Origin: Prevotella sp. P5-50
GTDB taxonomy: Bacteria; Bacteroidota; Bacteroidia; Bacteroidales; Bacteroidaceae
Assembly: GCF_002251295.1 (NCBI RefSeq)
Contig: NZ_NPJA01000033.1
Coordinates: forward strand, 62,001 to 126,000
Reading direction: 5' to 3'
DNA length: 64,000 bases
The translations under genes and the position numbers were made by a program. The notes below the pieces were generated by a model, which did no database searches, had not been told where the DNA came from, and was given only the letters and a program-made list of their open reading frames with translations. Below are positions 43,997 through 52,330 of this stretch, one piece after another (position 1 is the first letter of the stretch; every line of letters begins with the position of its first letter).

Positions 43997-46900
43997 TTAA
44001 AGTGTGATTTTGAAACCTAAGTTGAAACGCTTCTGAGTAGGATAAGCACTCCATCCACCGGTATTTGACTCACGGTCGTCTGGCATATCAGTCCAGAGGG
44101 CGAGGTTGTTACCGTTGACGAAAAGCTTCAGACTCTGAAGTCCAAGTGAGTGGAGCCATTTCTCCTTAGAGAAGGTGTAGGCGATTTCTGCATATTTCAG
44201 ACGGAGATATGAACCGTCGAACATGAAGCGTGTACCATCTGTATATGGGCTCTTCTTAGTCAGCCATCGTGGCAGGGGCACATCACCGTTCTGGTTTTCC
44301 TTAGTCCAATAGCTACCTTCGTGGTAAGCGGTGTTACGTGTACCGCCGAGACTGCTCAAGCCCACTGAACGTGATACGTTGTTGGTGCCATAGAACTGTA
44401 CGAAAGCAGAGAATCCCTTGAAGTCAACACCAATCTGGAAGTTACAGGTATTCTGAGGGATACTGGTGAATCCGTAAGGAATATAGTCGTTAGAGGTAAT
44501 CTTACCGTCACCATCATAGTCAAGGATGATATAGTTACCGGGCATACGCTCGTCGTCGTTTTGGTCGTGAGCGGTACTACCATAGAGTTCGTCCCAGTTG
44601 TTATAGTAGCCCTTGTCAACATAGCAGTAGGTCTGACCGATACCCTTGCCAGCGTTCTTCTGGTAGATAGGTTTCAGTTCTGGGTCATCGCGGTCGATGA
44701 TTTCACTCTTAGCGTGGGTGAACGATACGTTACCCCAGAGACGCCAGTCCTTATTGAGTTGTTTATTGAAGCGGATGTCAACTTCATAACCTTCACTGTT
44801 CACTTTACCCTTATTGACTGCAGGAGCACCACCGCCGAAGTATGAAGGAACGGCACGGTTGTTACCTGTAATCAAAATATCGGAACGCTTCTCCTTGAAG
44901 TAGTCGAACGATCCAGTGATCAGGCCACCGAAGAATCCGAAGTCGGCAGCGATGTCGAGCTTCTTAGCTTTCTCCCAGTGGAGGTCGGGGTTACCAAACT
45001 GTGTCTGTTGCCACCAAGTATAGGGGCTCTTTGCAGGATCCACACCTGTACTGTTCTGACGGAAGGCACCTGAGTTAGCCCAGAGGTCCATATAGAGCCA
45101 GCGCTGATTTGACACCTGGTCGTCACCGATTTCACCGTAAGAAGCACGGAACTTCAACATATCAATAATGTGCTTATCGCGAAGCACCTTCATGAACTTC
45201 TCTTCACTGATAGTCCATCCGATAGCGCCTGAGTTGAAGAATGCGAAACGGTTGTCGGGTGAGAAGAGCTCAGATCCGTTGTACGCACCGTTATACTCAA
45301 TCATATATTTATGAGCATAGTCGTATGTGGCACGGAATACCCAGTTCTCACGATAGTAAGGCTGCTGGCTACCGGTAGCATACTGTTCACGGTTGAAGTT
45401 ACCCATGGCACCTACGTTGTGCTGACCGAACTGACGCTGCCAGTTAACCTGTGCAGAATAGTTCAAGCGACGATATGACATCCAGTCGTTCACGCTACCA
45501 GCACCTGTTTTCCAAGCCTTGTTGTTCTTAAAGTCAAACTTGTAGTTCTTGTCGGTAGTAACATTGGTTACAATCTTACCGGTCTCAGGGTCAATCCACT
45601 GTGTGAAGTCATCCTCCCAGTCGGTGGTATCATCAATACCGCGGCCTGTTTCATTGAAGGCGTTGTCGAATGCCAAACGTACCTGTGCACGCAATCCCTT
45701 GGTGATGAAGCCGAGGTCTTGTTCCAAGGTGAAGTCGGTGTTCAAACGGTCGTTAGTAGTATAACCGATACCGTTCACGATCAAGTCCATCATAGAGTTG
45801 GTAGCAGCCTGGTCGGGGTTCGGAGCATAGTAACCGAAAGCACCATTGCTGTAGATAGGACGGAAGGCATCAGGTGAGATACCATAGAAAGCAGACCAAA
45901 CGAGATTTTCATACTGACCCTGTGTAGCTTTCTTCACTGCGTGTGAACCAGAGAGGTTTACGTGCAATTTAGTTGTCTTGGTAAGATTGAAGTCCAAGTT
46001 GCTGCGCACGTTGACACGGTCGTAAGAAAATCCTGGCTCGTAACCACGCAGTGAAGGCATCTTCTTATAGATGTCACCTTCATGAGCGTAATCGACACTT
46101 GCGAAATACTTGGCAAATTTAGTACCGCCAGAGACATTCACGTTAGCCTGATACGAAACTGCGACGTCCTTCAGCAACTCATCGACCCAGTTTACGTTAG
46201 GATAACGTTCAAACTCCTCCTGGTTGGCAGGATGGCGATACTTATTAATACGGTCACGAGTCAGATAGTAAGCCCAAGCCTCAGGACGGTAGGGCAACTC
46301 AGCCTCGATTACATCATTACGCAGACTGAGCGCATCGTAAGCATCCATCATATCAGGAAGCTTCGAATAACTCTTCAGCGTAGTGCTTGCACTAACATTG
46401 ACCGTAGCCTTGCCCTCTTCACCACGTTTGGTGGTAATCAAGATTACACCGTTGGCACCACGTACACCGAATACTGCTGTGGCTGATGCGTCCTTCAGCA
46501 CGGAGATGGTAGCAACGGAGTTGATATCAACGCTCGACATGGGGCGCTCGATACCATCAACAAGGATAAGAGGTGCACTGTTGTTCCACGACGTCACACC
46601 ACGAATGGTGATGGTTGGATCTTCATCACCAGGCTGACCAGTAGTCTGCATGGTAACAACACCAGGCAGGTTACCCGCCAAGGCCTGTCCCAAACTGGTC
46701 ACACCACCGGTGCGCTCCAACACTTTCGCCGTGGTTTGCGTAATGGCACCGACCACAGACTCTTTCTTCTGTTGACCGAAACCAACAACAATTACCTCTT
46801 GCAGAGCGTTATCGTCAGAAAGTTCGATACGCAGATTGCGCTGCTTACCAACCTTCACGCTCTTGGTAACCATGCCGACGTATGAGAATTCCAGAACGGA

Positions 46901-47107
46901 AGCCTCAGAAGGCACGTTGATAGAGAAATTACCGTCGAAGTCGGAAACCGTACCTGAACTGGCATCTCCCTTAATTCTCACTGTAGCTCCGATGAGACTT
47001 TCACCAGAACCATCCACGATCGTACCCTTGACCGTGATTCCCTTCTGGGCAAATGCGCCCAAAGTGAAGAGCATCAGCATCGCGATCAAAGAGAGCGAAC
47101 GCTTCAT
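43997..47107 (-). CDS. xusA: SusC-like TonB-dependent transporter (XusA)
   Basis: A 1036-residue SusC/RagA-family channel. The ATG at 47107 is preferred over one seven codons upstream because it gives a clean signal peptide ending 'LGAFAQ'. A carboxypeptidase-D regulatory-like domain ('GITVKGTIVDGSGESLIGAT') is followed by the SusC hallmark 'VVGFGQQKKESVVGAITQ' and 'PLILVDGIERPMSSVDINSV' in the plug. First gene of the xus operon; imports xylo-oligosaccharides with XusB. The promoter has a -7 box at 47194 and no -33 box, as expected of a regulator-dependent PUL. No hybrid two-component or other PUL regulator is in the window. Confidence 0.92.
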   Translation of the reverse strand: MKRSLSLIAMLMLFTLGAFAQKGITVKGTIVDGSGESLIGATVRIKGDASSGTVSDFDGNFSINVPSEASVLEFSYVGMVTKSVKVGKQRNLRIELSDDNALQEVIVVGFGQQKKESVVGAITQTTAKVLERTGGVTSLGQALAGNLPGVVTMQTTGQPGDEDPTITIRGVTSWNNSAPLILVDGIERPMSSVDINSVATISVLKDASATAVFGVRGANGVILITTKRGEEGKATVNVSASTTLKSYSKLPDMMDAYDALSLRNDVIEAELPYRPEAWAYYLTRDRINKYRHPANQEEFERYPNVNWVDELLKDVAVSYQANVNVSGGTKFAKYFASVDYAHEGDIYKKMPSLRGYEPGFSYDRVNVRSNLDFNLTKTTKLHVNLSGSHAVKKATQGQYENLVWSAFYGISPDAFRPIYSNGAFGYYAPNPDQAATNSMMDLIVNGIGYTTNDRLNTDFTLEQDLGFITKGLRAQVRLAFDNAFNETGRGIDDTTDWEDDFTQWIDPETGKIVTNVTTDKNYKFDFKNNKAWKTGAGSVNDWMSYRRLNYSAQVNWQRQFGQHNVGAMGNFNREQYATGSQQPYYRENWVFRATYDYAHKYMIEYNGAYNGSELFSPDNRFAFFNSGAIGWTISEEKFMKVLRDKHIIDMLKFRASYGEIGDDQVSNQRWLYMDLWANSGAFRQNSTGVDPAKSPYTWWQQTQFGNPDLHWEKAKKLDIAADFGFFGGLITGSFDYFKEKRSDILITGNNRAVPSYFGGGAPAVNKGKVNSEGYEVDIRFNKQLNKDWRLWGNVSFTHAKSEIIDRDDPELKPIYQKNAGKGIGQTYCYVDKGYYNNWDELYGSTAHDQNDDERMPGNYIILDYDGDGKITSNDYIPYGFTSIPQNTCNFQIGVDFKGFSAFVQFYGTNNVSRSVGLSSLGGTRNTAYHEGSYWTKENQNGDVPLPRWLTKKSPYTDGTRFMFDGSYLRLKYAEIAYTFSKEKWLHSLGLQSLKLFVNGNNLALWTDMPDDRESNTGGWSAYPTQKRFNLGFKITL

Positions 47108-47193
47108 TGTTAACACTTGTTTACACATGTTTTTTTCATTTTTGATTCATATTTTGTTTTAGGTTGCTGAATTCACAAGCTTATTTCTGCGTA

Positions 47194-47201
47194 CAAAGTT
47201 A
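47194..47201 (-). promoter_or_regulatory. -7 box of the xus operon
   Basis: The minus strand reads TAACTTTG 86 bases before the xusA ATG and between the GH5 stop and xusA. No TTTG lies 19-21 bases upstream, consistent with an activated promoter. Confidence 0.5.
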
Positions 47202-47244
47202 CGTATTTACTATAGTTTTCACTTTTCACAGAGTAACAAATACT

Positions 47245-48696
47245 TTATTTAGACGATAACACCTTGCGATTGCGCATAGTTCCATCCTTTAACACTTGTT
47301 TAATGATATAAACACCCTTTTGCGGTTTTTCCACCCGTTCACCTCTTATATTATAATAATAGGTGTGAGCCACTTCCTGTGAAGAAGCCACCGAACCGAT
47401 GCCCGAAGCGTTTTGTTGTTTCTCCCACCATTCTTTATACCATTGGAAGCAGGCATAGGCACAGCACTCCTCAAAGAGATTATACTTTTTGGCATTCTGG
47501 AACGCTGGTCGCACAGTGCCATTGGCGAGATATTCATCAATATCGAGATAGTCATGGGTATGGGTGAGTGTCATACCGATATTACCGAAGTGGTCATGCA
47601 CGGCTTTCCAAGCTGCGCCCCATTTCGACGTCGAACCAGTTGCCCAACTGCCAAAGTTGGGAACGACCCATTGGTTCCACTCATTATAGTGTCCCTCCGA
47701 TGTTCGTCCGGGATCTTCTGGCGACCAATCAATCTCGGTCACCATGACGGGTTTGAAATCCACTACAGGCACATCATTATGAAAATTGGTAATGAAAGTC
47801 TGTGGATTGCAGTTATTATCGGTAATGTTGCCATACCATCCAGAATAGACATGAACGGCATAACCAAAGTTATTATCACTGATAGGATACTCCTTATAGC
47901 CCACATAGTTCGACTGATAACCTGCACCAGGCACCCAGATTATTCCGGTGAATCCTGCTTGACGAATAACATCTACTACGGGTTGGAAGAAATCGTGCAA
48001 GGCATTGGGAGCGAGGAATTGTCCTTTACCATAGTCATACCCATACTTTACGCCATTAGCCGAATATACATTGACGGGTTCGTTGGCGAGTTCGATAGAC
48101 ACTTTACCTGCCAACGCTTTAATCTCTTCATGTTGTGCAAATTCCTGCCAAACGGTCTTCAGATAATTCTGATAACCATCACCCACCTTAATATGCTGCG
48201 GACAAACTCCTGGAGGGCGCACAATGACATAAAGTCCGTGGGCAAGCGCTTTCTTTATAAGAGGTATATAAAGCTGATTGAGGAAAGTCTTATAGCGAGC
48301 AAGCGAGAATTTAGAAATATCCGCCTCATTGGTTGCATTTCCGCTATTGGTCCAACAAGGATCCATGTGCAGACGGAACACATTGCAATAAGACCCTTGC
48401 GACTTGTCGGTAATAGCCGTGAAGATTTTCTCAAAGAAATTCAGACATGGTGGAATGTCGGCTGTGTCGTAACCGGGTTTCCACGATTGCCATCGCCATC
48501 CGTTGAAATAGCGGTTGGGGGTATCCATCACACCGTGCAGCTGAATAGCCTTACCAGTGGGATCAACCAACTGTTTGCCGCTAACCTTCAGAGCAGGCAA
48601 TTCGGTTGTGGTCTGTGCCCCTGCTCTTGCAACATTTGCAAAAAGCAGGAGTATCAGCCACAGCCGAATTGATTTTGAATAGTTGAATAGTTGCAT
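47245..48696 (-). CDS. GH5 glycoside hydrolase, exported, with C-terminal sorting-like tail
   Basis: A 483-residue enzyme. The signal peptide ends 'NVARAGAQ'. The (beta/alpha)8 GH5 barrel starts 'LPALKVSGKQLVDPTGK' and 'LHGVMDTPN'. Acid/base Glu206 is in 'IELANEPVNV' and nucleophile Glu321 in 'VMVTEIDWS'. The last ~45 residues ('YYYNIRGERVEKPQKGVYII' ... 'NRKVLSSK') look like a type IX secretion C-terminal signal. It sits directly upstream of xusA with its own promoter, so a xylanase-type GH5 (for example subfamily 21) is plausible; subfamily is not proven from sequence alone. Confidence 0.87.
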   Translation of the reverse strand: MQLFNYSKSIRLWLILLLFANVARAGAQTTTELPALKVSGKQLVDPTGKAIQLHGVMDTPNRYFNGWRWQSWKPGYDTADIPPCLNFFEKIFTAITDKSQGSYCNVFRLHMDPCWTNSGNATNEADISKFSLARYKTFLNQLYIPLIKKALAHGLYVIVRPPGVCPQHIKVGDGYQNYLKTVWQEFAQHEEIKALAGKVSIELANEPVNVYSANGVKYGYDYGKGQFLAPNALHDFFQPVVDVIRQAGFTGIIWVPGAGYQSNYVGYKEYPISDNNFGYAVHVYSGWYGNITDNNCNPQTFITNFHNDVPVVDFKPVMVTEIDWSPEDPGRTSEGHYNEWNQWVVPNFGSWATGSTSKWGAAWKAVHDHFGNIGMTLTHTHDYLDIDEYLANGTVRPAFQNAKKYNLFEECCAYACFQWYKEWWEKQQNASGIGSVASSQEVAHTYYYNIRGERVEKPQKGVYIIKQVLKDGTMRNRKVLSSK

Positions 48697-48717
48697 TGCT
48701 TCTTTTTTAGTTTTAGG

Positions 48718-48736
48718 AAACCATGTACCATGGTTT
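48718..48736. other. Perfect dyad in the GH5 leader
   Basis: AAACCATG, three bases, CATGGTTT: an 8-bp inverted repeat between the GH5 -7 box and its ATG. A regulator binding site or leader hairpin is possible; there is no U-run for termination. Confidence 0.4.
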
Positions 48737-48795
48737 TTCCTGTTTTACATAACCCAGACTGCATTGGAGTCTAAATGGTTTGTTTAGTTTGATTG

Positions 48796-48803
48796 CAAAG
48801 TTA
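48796..48803 (-). promoter_or_regulatory. -7 box for the GH5 gene
   Basis: The minus strand reads TAACTTTG, identical to the xusA -7 box, about 100 bases before the GH5 ATG, again without a -33 TTTG. Shared promoter type suggests shared control. The rest of the 417-base divergent gap up to ridA holds nothing else recognisable. Confidence 0.45.
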
Positions 48804-49029
48804 CGAAGTATTTCGCACGAGTAGTTTACAGTGTGTAACATACACTTTATATAACCTATATCATGTATCAAAACCTTTTCATCATGTACCAAACAACACA
48901 TTTTCCCCATATAAAGGATGGTTTTGGGCCATTTTGTGTCGTTTTATAGAGGTTTTAACACTTTCATATAAAAATACATGTAACATAGAAAAAAACACCG
49001 CCAATGATGGTTTATTGCGGAAAAAGCAG

Positions 49030-49037
49030 TAATTTTG
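49030..49037 (+). promoter_or_regulatory. -7 box for the ridA-HHH genes
   Basis: TAATTTTG 77 bases before the ridA ATG; no consensus -33 at the right distance. Confidence 0.35.
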
Positions 49038-49113
49038 GACCAGAAACAAATATCTAACCCAAACATCTCCTAATGGTCTAACGACCCTTGGGGGCTAAAA
49101 CAAGAAAAAGACA

Positions 49114-49488
49114 ATGAAACAAATCCATTCAGAACAGGCTCCAGCAGCCATCGGTCCTTACAGTCAGGCCATCGAAGTAAACGGTTTCGTATTCGCATCT
49201 GGACAGATTCCTGTAGATCCTGCCACCGGCAACTTTGTAGAAGGCGGTGTTAAGGAACAGACTCGCCAGTGCCTCACCAATGCCAAACATGTACTCGAAG
49301 CCGCAGGCACCGATTTGAGTCATGTGGTAAAAACCACTGTCTATCTCGACTCTATGGACGATTTTGCTGCTATGAACGAGGTTTATGCCGAGTTTTTTGC
49401 TCAGCCCTACCCTGCCCGTTCGGCTGTTGCCGTTGACCGTCTGCCCAAAGGGGCTTTGGTCGAAGTAGAGGTTCTGGCTGCCAAATAA
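49114..49488 (+). CDS. ridA: RidA family enamine/imine deaminase
   Basis: A 124-residue protein that hydrolyses reactive 2-aminoacrylate and related imines released by PLP enzymes. Signature 'APAAIGPYSQAIEVNGFVFA' opens the chain; 'NVxAx'-type 'CLTNAKHVLEAAGTDLSHVV' lies in the middle. The substrate-binding arginine is in 'PYPARSAVAVDRLPKGALVE'. Full length. Followed eight bases later by the helix-hairpin-helix gene, suggesting cotranscription. Confidence 0.93.
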   Translation: MKQIHSEQAPAAIGPYSQAIEVNGFVFASGQIPVDPATGNFVEGGVKEQTRQCLTNAKHVLEAAGTDLSHVVKTTVYLDSMDDFAAMNEVYAEFFAQPYPARSAVAVDRLPKGALVEVEVLAAK

Positions 49489-49496
49489 GCATTGCC

Positions 49497-50375
49497 ATGG
49501 TATATAGCGACCGCCGGGTCATTATCTCGTTGCTCATCGTGGGTATCGCCATGATGGGAATCCTTTTTGTGCTGACCGACGACAACCATACAGAATCGGT
49601 ACGCGCACGTAAAGAAGCTCCTGAAAAGTCCAAGCATCGCTATTATCACACCCAAGGACAGCGGGTGGAGTCGTTTGTGTTTGATCCAAATACAGCCGAC
49701 TCTACCCAACTGCTCCGTTTGGGACTGCGCCCATGGCAGGTGCGCAACATTTATAAATACAGGTCGAAAGGTGGCATCTATCGCACTAAAGCCGATTTTG
49801 CTCGCCTTTACGGACTGACCGTCAAGGATTACCGCCGACTGGAACCCTATATCCGCATCTCGGCAGACTATCAGTCGGCAGCATCACTGGTTGCCGACGA
49901 CCGTCACCCACGCGACACATCTCGTATGCGACGTGACTCGCTCTACCAGCATCGCGACACTACGAAATGGATTAAGAAGATTACCAACACCCAACGCATC
50001 GTGCTCAACACTGCCAACGAGGAAACGCTGCGTCAAGTGCCTGGCATCGGCACGTTCTATGCCAAGGAGATTATTCGCCATGGTAAATGGATTGGTGGCT
50101 ATGTGGATGTCAACCAACTCGACGAGATTGAGAATTTTCCCAAACAGGCCAAACAGTATTTCGTCATCAGCAAGCCCAATCCTGCCAAACTGAAAATCAA
50201 CGAGTTGTCGTTCTCTGCTTTGCGGCGTCACCCCTACATCAATTTTTATCAGGCTAAAGATATCATAGACTATCGCCGGCTCTATGGTCGGATCCACTCG
50301 CTGGCAGACTTAGAGTTTTCTGCCGCATTCAGCGAACATGATTTGAAACGCTTGGAACCCTACGTGGAGTTTTGA
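49497..50375 (+). CDS. Membrane-anchored helix-hairpin-helix (ComEA-like) protein
   Basis: A 292-residue protein. One N-terminal membrane anchor ('VIISLLIVGIAMMGILFVL') is followed by repeated ComEA-type HhH motifs: 'FDPNTADSTQLLRLGLRPWQ', 'VLNTANEETLRQVPGIGTFY', and a third 'INFYQAKDIIDYRRLYGRI' near the end. ComEA binds DNA in the periplasm during uptake; most Bacteroidetes multi-HhH proteins of this type are uncharacterised. It is placed eight bases after ridA. A DNA-binding role at the envelope is inference. Confidence 0.85.
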   Translation: MVYSDRRVIISLLIVGIAMMGILFVLTDDNHTESVRARKEAPEKSKHRYYHTQGQRVESFVFDPNTADSTQLLRLGLRPWQVRNIYKYRSKGGIYRTKADFARLYGLTVKDYRRLEPYIRISADYQSAASLVADDRHPRDTSRMRRDSLYQHRDTTKWIKKITNTQRIVLNTANEETLRQVPGIGTFYAKEIIRHGKWIGGYVDVNQLDEIENFPKQAKQYFVISKPNPAKLKINELSFSALRRHPYINFYQAKDIIDYRRLYGRIHSLADLEFSAAFSEHDLKRLEPYVEF

Positions 50376-50411
50376 TTTCACACCGCACGGATATGTTTTT
50401 CCTACATTCTA

Positions 50412-50442
50412 TTGTGCGATTCATTTTTTTATAGTACCTTTG
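50412..50442 (+). promoter_or_regulatory. Promoter for the polysaccharide deacetylase
   Basis: ATTG ending at 50414, 20 bases, TACCTTTG (50435-50442); 38 bases before the ATG at 50481. Confidence 0.5.
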
Positions 50443-50480
50443 CCAGTGCGGAACATCCGCCTAACCTATACATAAAAGAA

Positions 50481-51170
50481 ATGAAAAAACTAACATTACT
50501 ATTGTTTATGGCTATACAGACCATGACTCTACTCGCTCAGGAAAAACTGGTGGCCCTCAGTTTTGACGATGGTCCCAACACCACCACTACTGTCCACATG
50601 CTCGATGTATTGAAGAAACATGGTGTCAAGGCATCTTTCTTCGTCATTGGCAACAATATCACCGAAGAGAGTGCCGTAGTGATGAAACGTGCCCACGACG
50701 AGGGCCACGAGATTGAGAACCATAGTCTTACCCACAGTCCAATGTCGCAACTCACGCCCGACTCTATCCGCAAAGAAATCAAGACAACCTCGGCTTTGGT
50801 TGAGAAATATGTGGGTGAGGCGCCTGTATTCTTCCGTCCACCATATATCAATGTCAACCAGACACTATATGATAATGTCGATTTGGGATTCATCTGTGGT
50901 GAAGGTTGTGAAGACTGGCTCGACCATGTCACTGCCGAACAGCGTGTAGAGCGCCTGACAGCTTGTGCACGTGACGGTATCATCTTCTTGCTCCACGATT
51001 TCAAGGGCAACGAACAGACTGTTGCTGCTGTCGATCAGCTCATCCCCATACTGCAAGCCAAAGGTTTCCGCTTTGTCACAGTCAGAGAACTCTTCAAGGC
51101 AAAAGGTGTTAAAGCACAGAAGAATCTGATTTACAGCGATGTTATGCATCCAGAGCATCGCATCCAGTAG
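50481..51170 (+). CDS. Polysaccharide deacetylase (NodB homology, CE4)
   Basis: A 229-residue exported metal-dependent deacetylase acting on N- or O-acetylated polysaccharides. The start at 50481 gives a signal peptide ending 'MTLLAQ'; an upstream in-frame GTG lies within the promoter. NodB motifs: 'LSFDDGPNT' (Asp29 and metal-binding Asp30), 'HSLTH' (His81, His85), 'FFRPPY' and the C-terminal 'IIFLLHDF'. The substrate is unknown; peptidoglycan, or acetylated xylan given the nearby locus, are both possible but unproven. Confidence 0.9.
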   Translation: MKKLTLLLFMAIQTMTLLAQEKLVALSFDDGPNTTTTVHMLDVLKKHGVKASFFVIGNNITEESAVVMKRAHDEGHEIENHSLTHSPMSQLTPDSIRKEIKTTSALVEKYVGEAPVFFRPPYINVNQTLYDNVDLGFICGEGCEDWLDHVTAEQRVERLTACARDGIIFLLHDFKGNEQTVAAVDQLIPILQAKGFRFVTVRELFKAKGVKAQKNLIYSDVMHPEHRIQ

Positions 51171-51254
51171 TACCACACTGCTCTTCTAACCGCACCATCT
51201 ATGTAGTTTCTACACTTCGTGGAAAGCCGCCATAGACGAAAAGAGTTGAAAAGA

Positions 51255-51286
51255 TTTGCATAATTGAGGATAAATCTTTAATTTTG
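51255..51286 (+). promoter_or_regulatory. Promoter for the Fic gene
   Basis: TTTG (51255-51258), 20 bases, TAATTTTG (51279-51286), 21 bases before the ATG. Confidence 0.65.
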
Positions 51287-51307
51287 CCCACATAACGTGC
51301 AAAATCG

Positions 51308-52135
51308 ATGACATTCGAACAAGAAATAGCCGAATACGAGAAGTTGCGACAACAATATCAAAACATTGTCGTCAACAAGATGGACAGAGCAGAATACCTC
51401 AATTACAATGAGATACTCTACTCTACCCATTCATGTGCCATAGAAGGCAACACTTTCTCTGTAGATGACACACGCGAACTGAAAGAAAAAGGACTGGGCA
51501 TGATTCCAGCAGGCAAGAGTTTGCTTGAAGCATTCGAAATGCTTGACCATTTCGATGCATTCGAATACATCGTCCAGCATATCCAAACACCACTCAACGA
51601 GGAACTTCTGAAAGAAACCAATAGGCGAGTGACTTGCCACACCCTATCCTATAAGTCACCAGATGCTACACCTGGTGAATATACCACAACAGATATGGCA
51701 GCAGGCGACACTGTCTTTGGCAGTCACGAAAAACTTGTGGCAAAGGTTCCCGAACTTCTCGCTTCTACCGAAAAAGCTATTCTTGCTGCGCAGACTTCAC
51801 AGTCTGCTGCAACATCGTCGATAGCAATACCACACCCTATGGTCATTGCTGCACGCTTTCATGGTTTCTACGAATACCTCCACCCCTTCCGCGATGGCAA
51901 CGGACGAACAGGTCGCCTCATCAGCAACTACATCTTGCTACGTTTAGGCCATCCACTACTGATCATCCCAGCAGAACAGCGACAAGAGTATATCTCTGCA
52001 CTACGTATGATTCGCACCGAAGCCACTGATGAGCACCTTATACTTTTCTTCTTCAAGATGGCAACGGAAAGAATGCGCAACGAACTGAAACAGAAAGAGA
52101 TCAACACCAATCTATTCAGCACATTTCTCTTCTAA
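51308..52135 (+). CDS. Fic-domain protein with N-terminal inhibitory motif
   Basis: A 275-residue Fic enzyme, predicted to transfer AMP (or another nucleotide moiety) to a protein hydroxyl. The full active motif 'HPFRDGNGRTGR' begins at His192. The N-terminal 'SCAIEGN' (Ser42, Glu46) matches the (S/T)xxxE(G/N) inhibitory helix, placing it in the self-inhibited class II. No winged-helix C-domain is evident, and no separate antitoxin gene flanks it. It precedes, tail-to-tail, the primase patch, and could be part of accessory DNA. Target unknown. Confidence 0.88.
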   Translation: MTFEQEIAEYEKLRQQYQNIVVNKMDRAEYLNYNEILYSTHSCAIEGNTFSVDDTRELKEKGLGMIPAGKSLLEAFEMLDHFDAFEYIVQHIQTPLNEELLKETNRRVTCHTLSYKSPDATPGEYTTTDMAAGDTVFGSHEKLVAKVPELLASTEKAILAAQTSQSAATSSIAIPHPMVIAARFHGFYEYLHPFRDGNGRTGRLISNYILLRLGHPLLIIPAEQRQEYISALRMIRTEATDEHLILFFFKMATERMRNELKQKEINTNLFSTFLF

Positions 52136-52213
52136 CCGTTGCTATCAGCAAAGATGTTTCGCGTGGTCAAAGCCCTGACCGGCGTACATAAATTTAGTTT
52201 TCAAGAAATATTT

Positions 52214-52314
52214 GAACACCGAACACCACATTTTGCTAATACATTGACATACAACAAACTACATGGTGTTCGATGGTGTTTATAACGCATTTATCGAACA
52301 CCCATCGAACACCA
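52214..52314. repeat. Inverted arrays of GAACACC-type units downstream of the primase gene
   Basis: GAACACC occurs twice in tandem at 52214-52227. The two-unit block 52263-52280 (ATGGTGTTCG then ATGGTGTT) is inverted at 52296-52314 with one extra base and a 15-base loop. It lies between the convergent Fic and primase genes and could terminate both. It resembles the 1.2-kb and 22.9-kb loci in using short tandem units in inverted orientation. Confidence 0.85.
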
Positions 52315-52330
52315 TAGATTGATTAGTTCC

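Noticed and set aside
47413..48672. 419-codon plus-strand frame opposite the GH5 gene
   Set aside because: GH5 catalytic motifs and signal peptide are on the minus strand; the plus frame has no recognisable domain.
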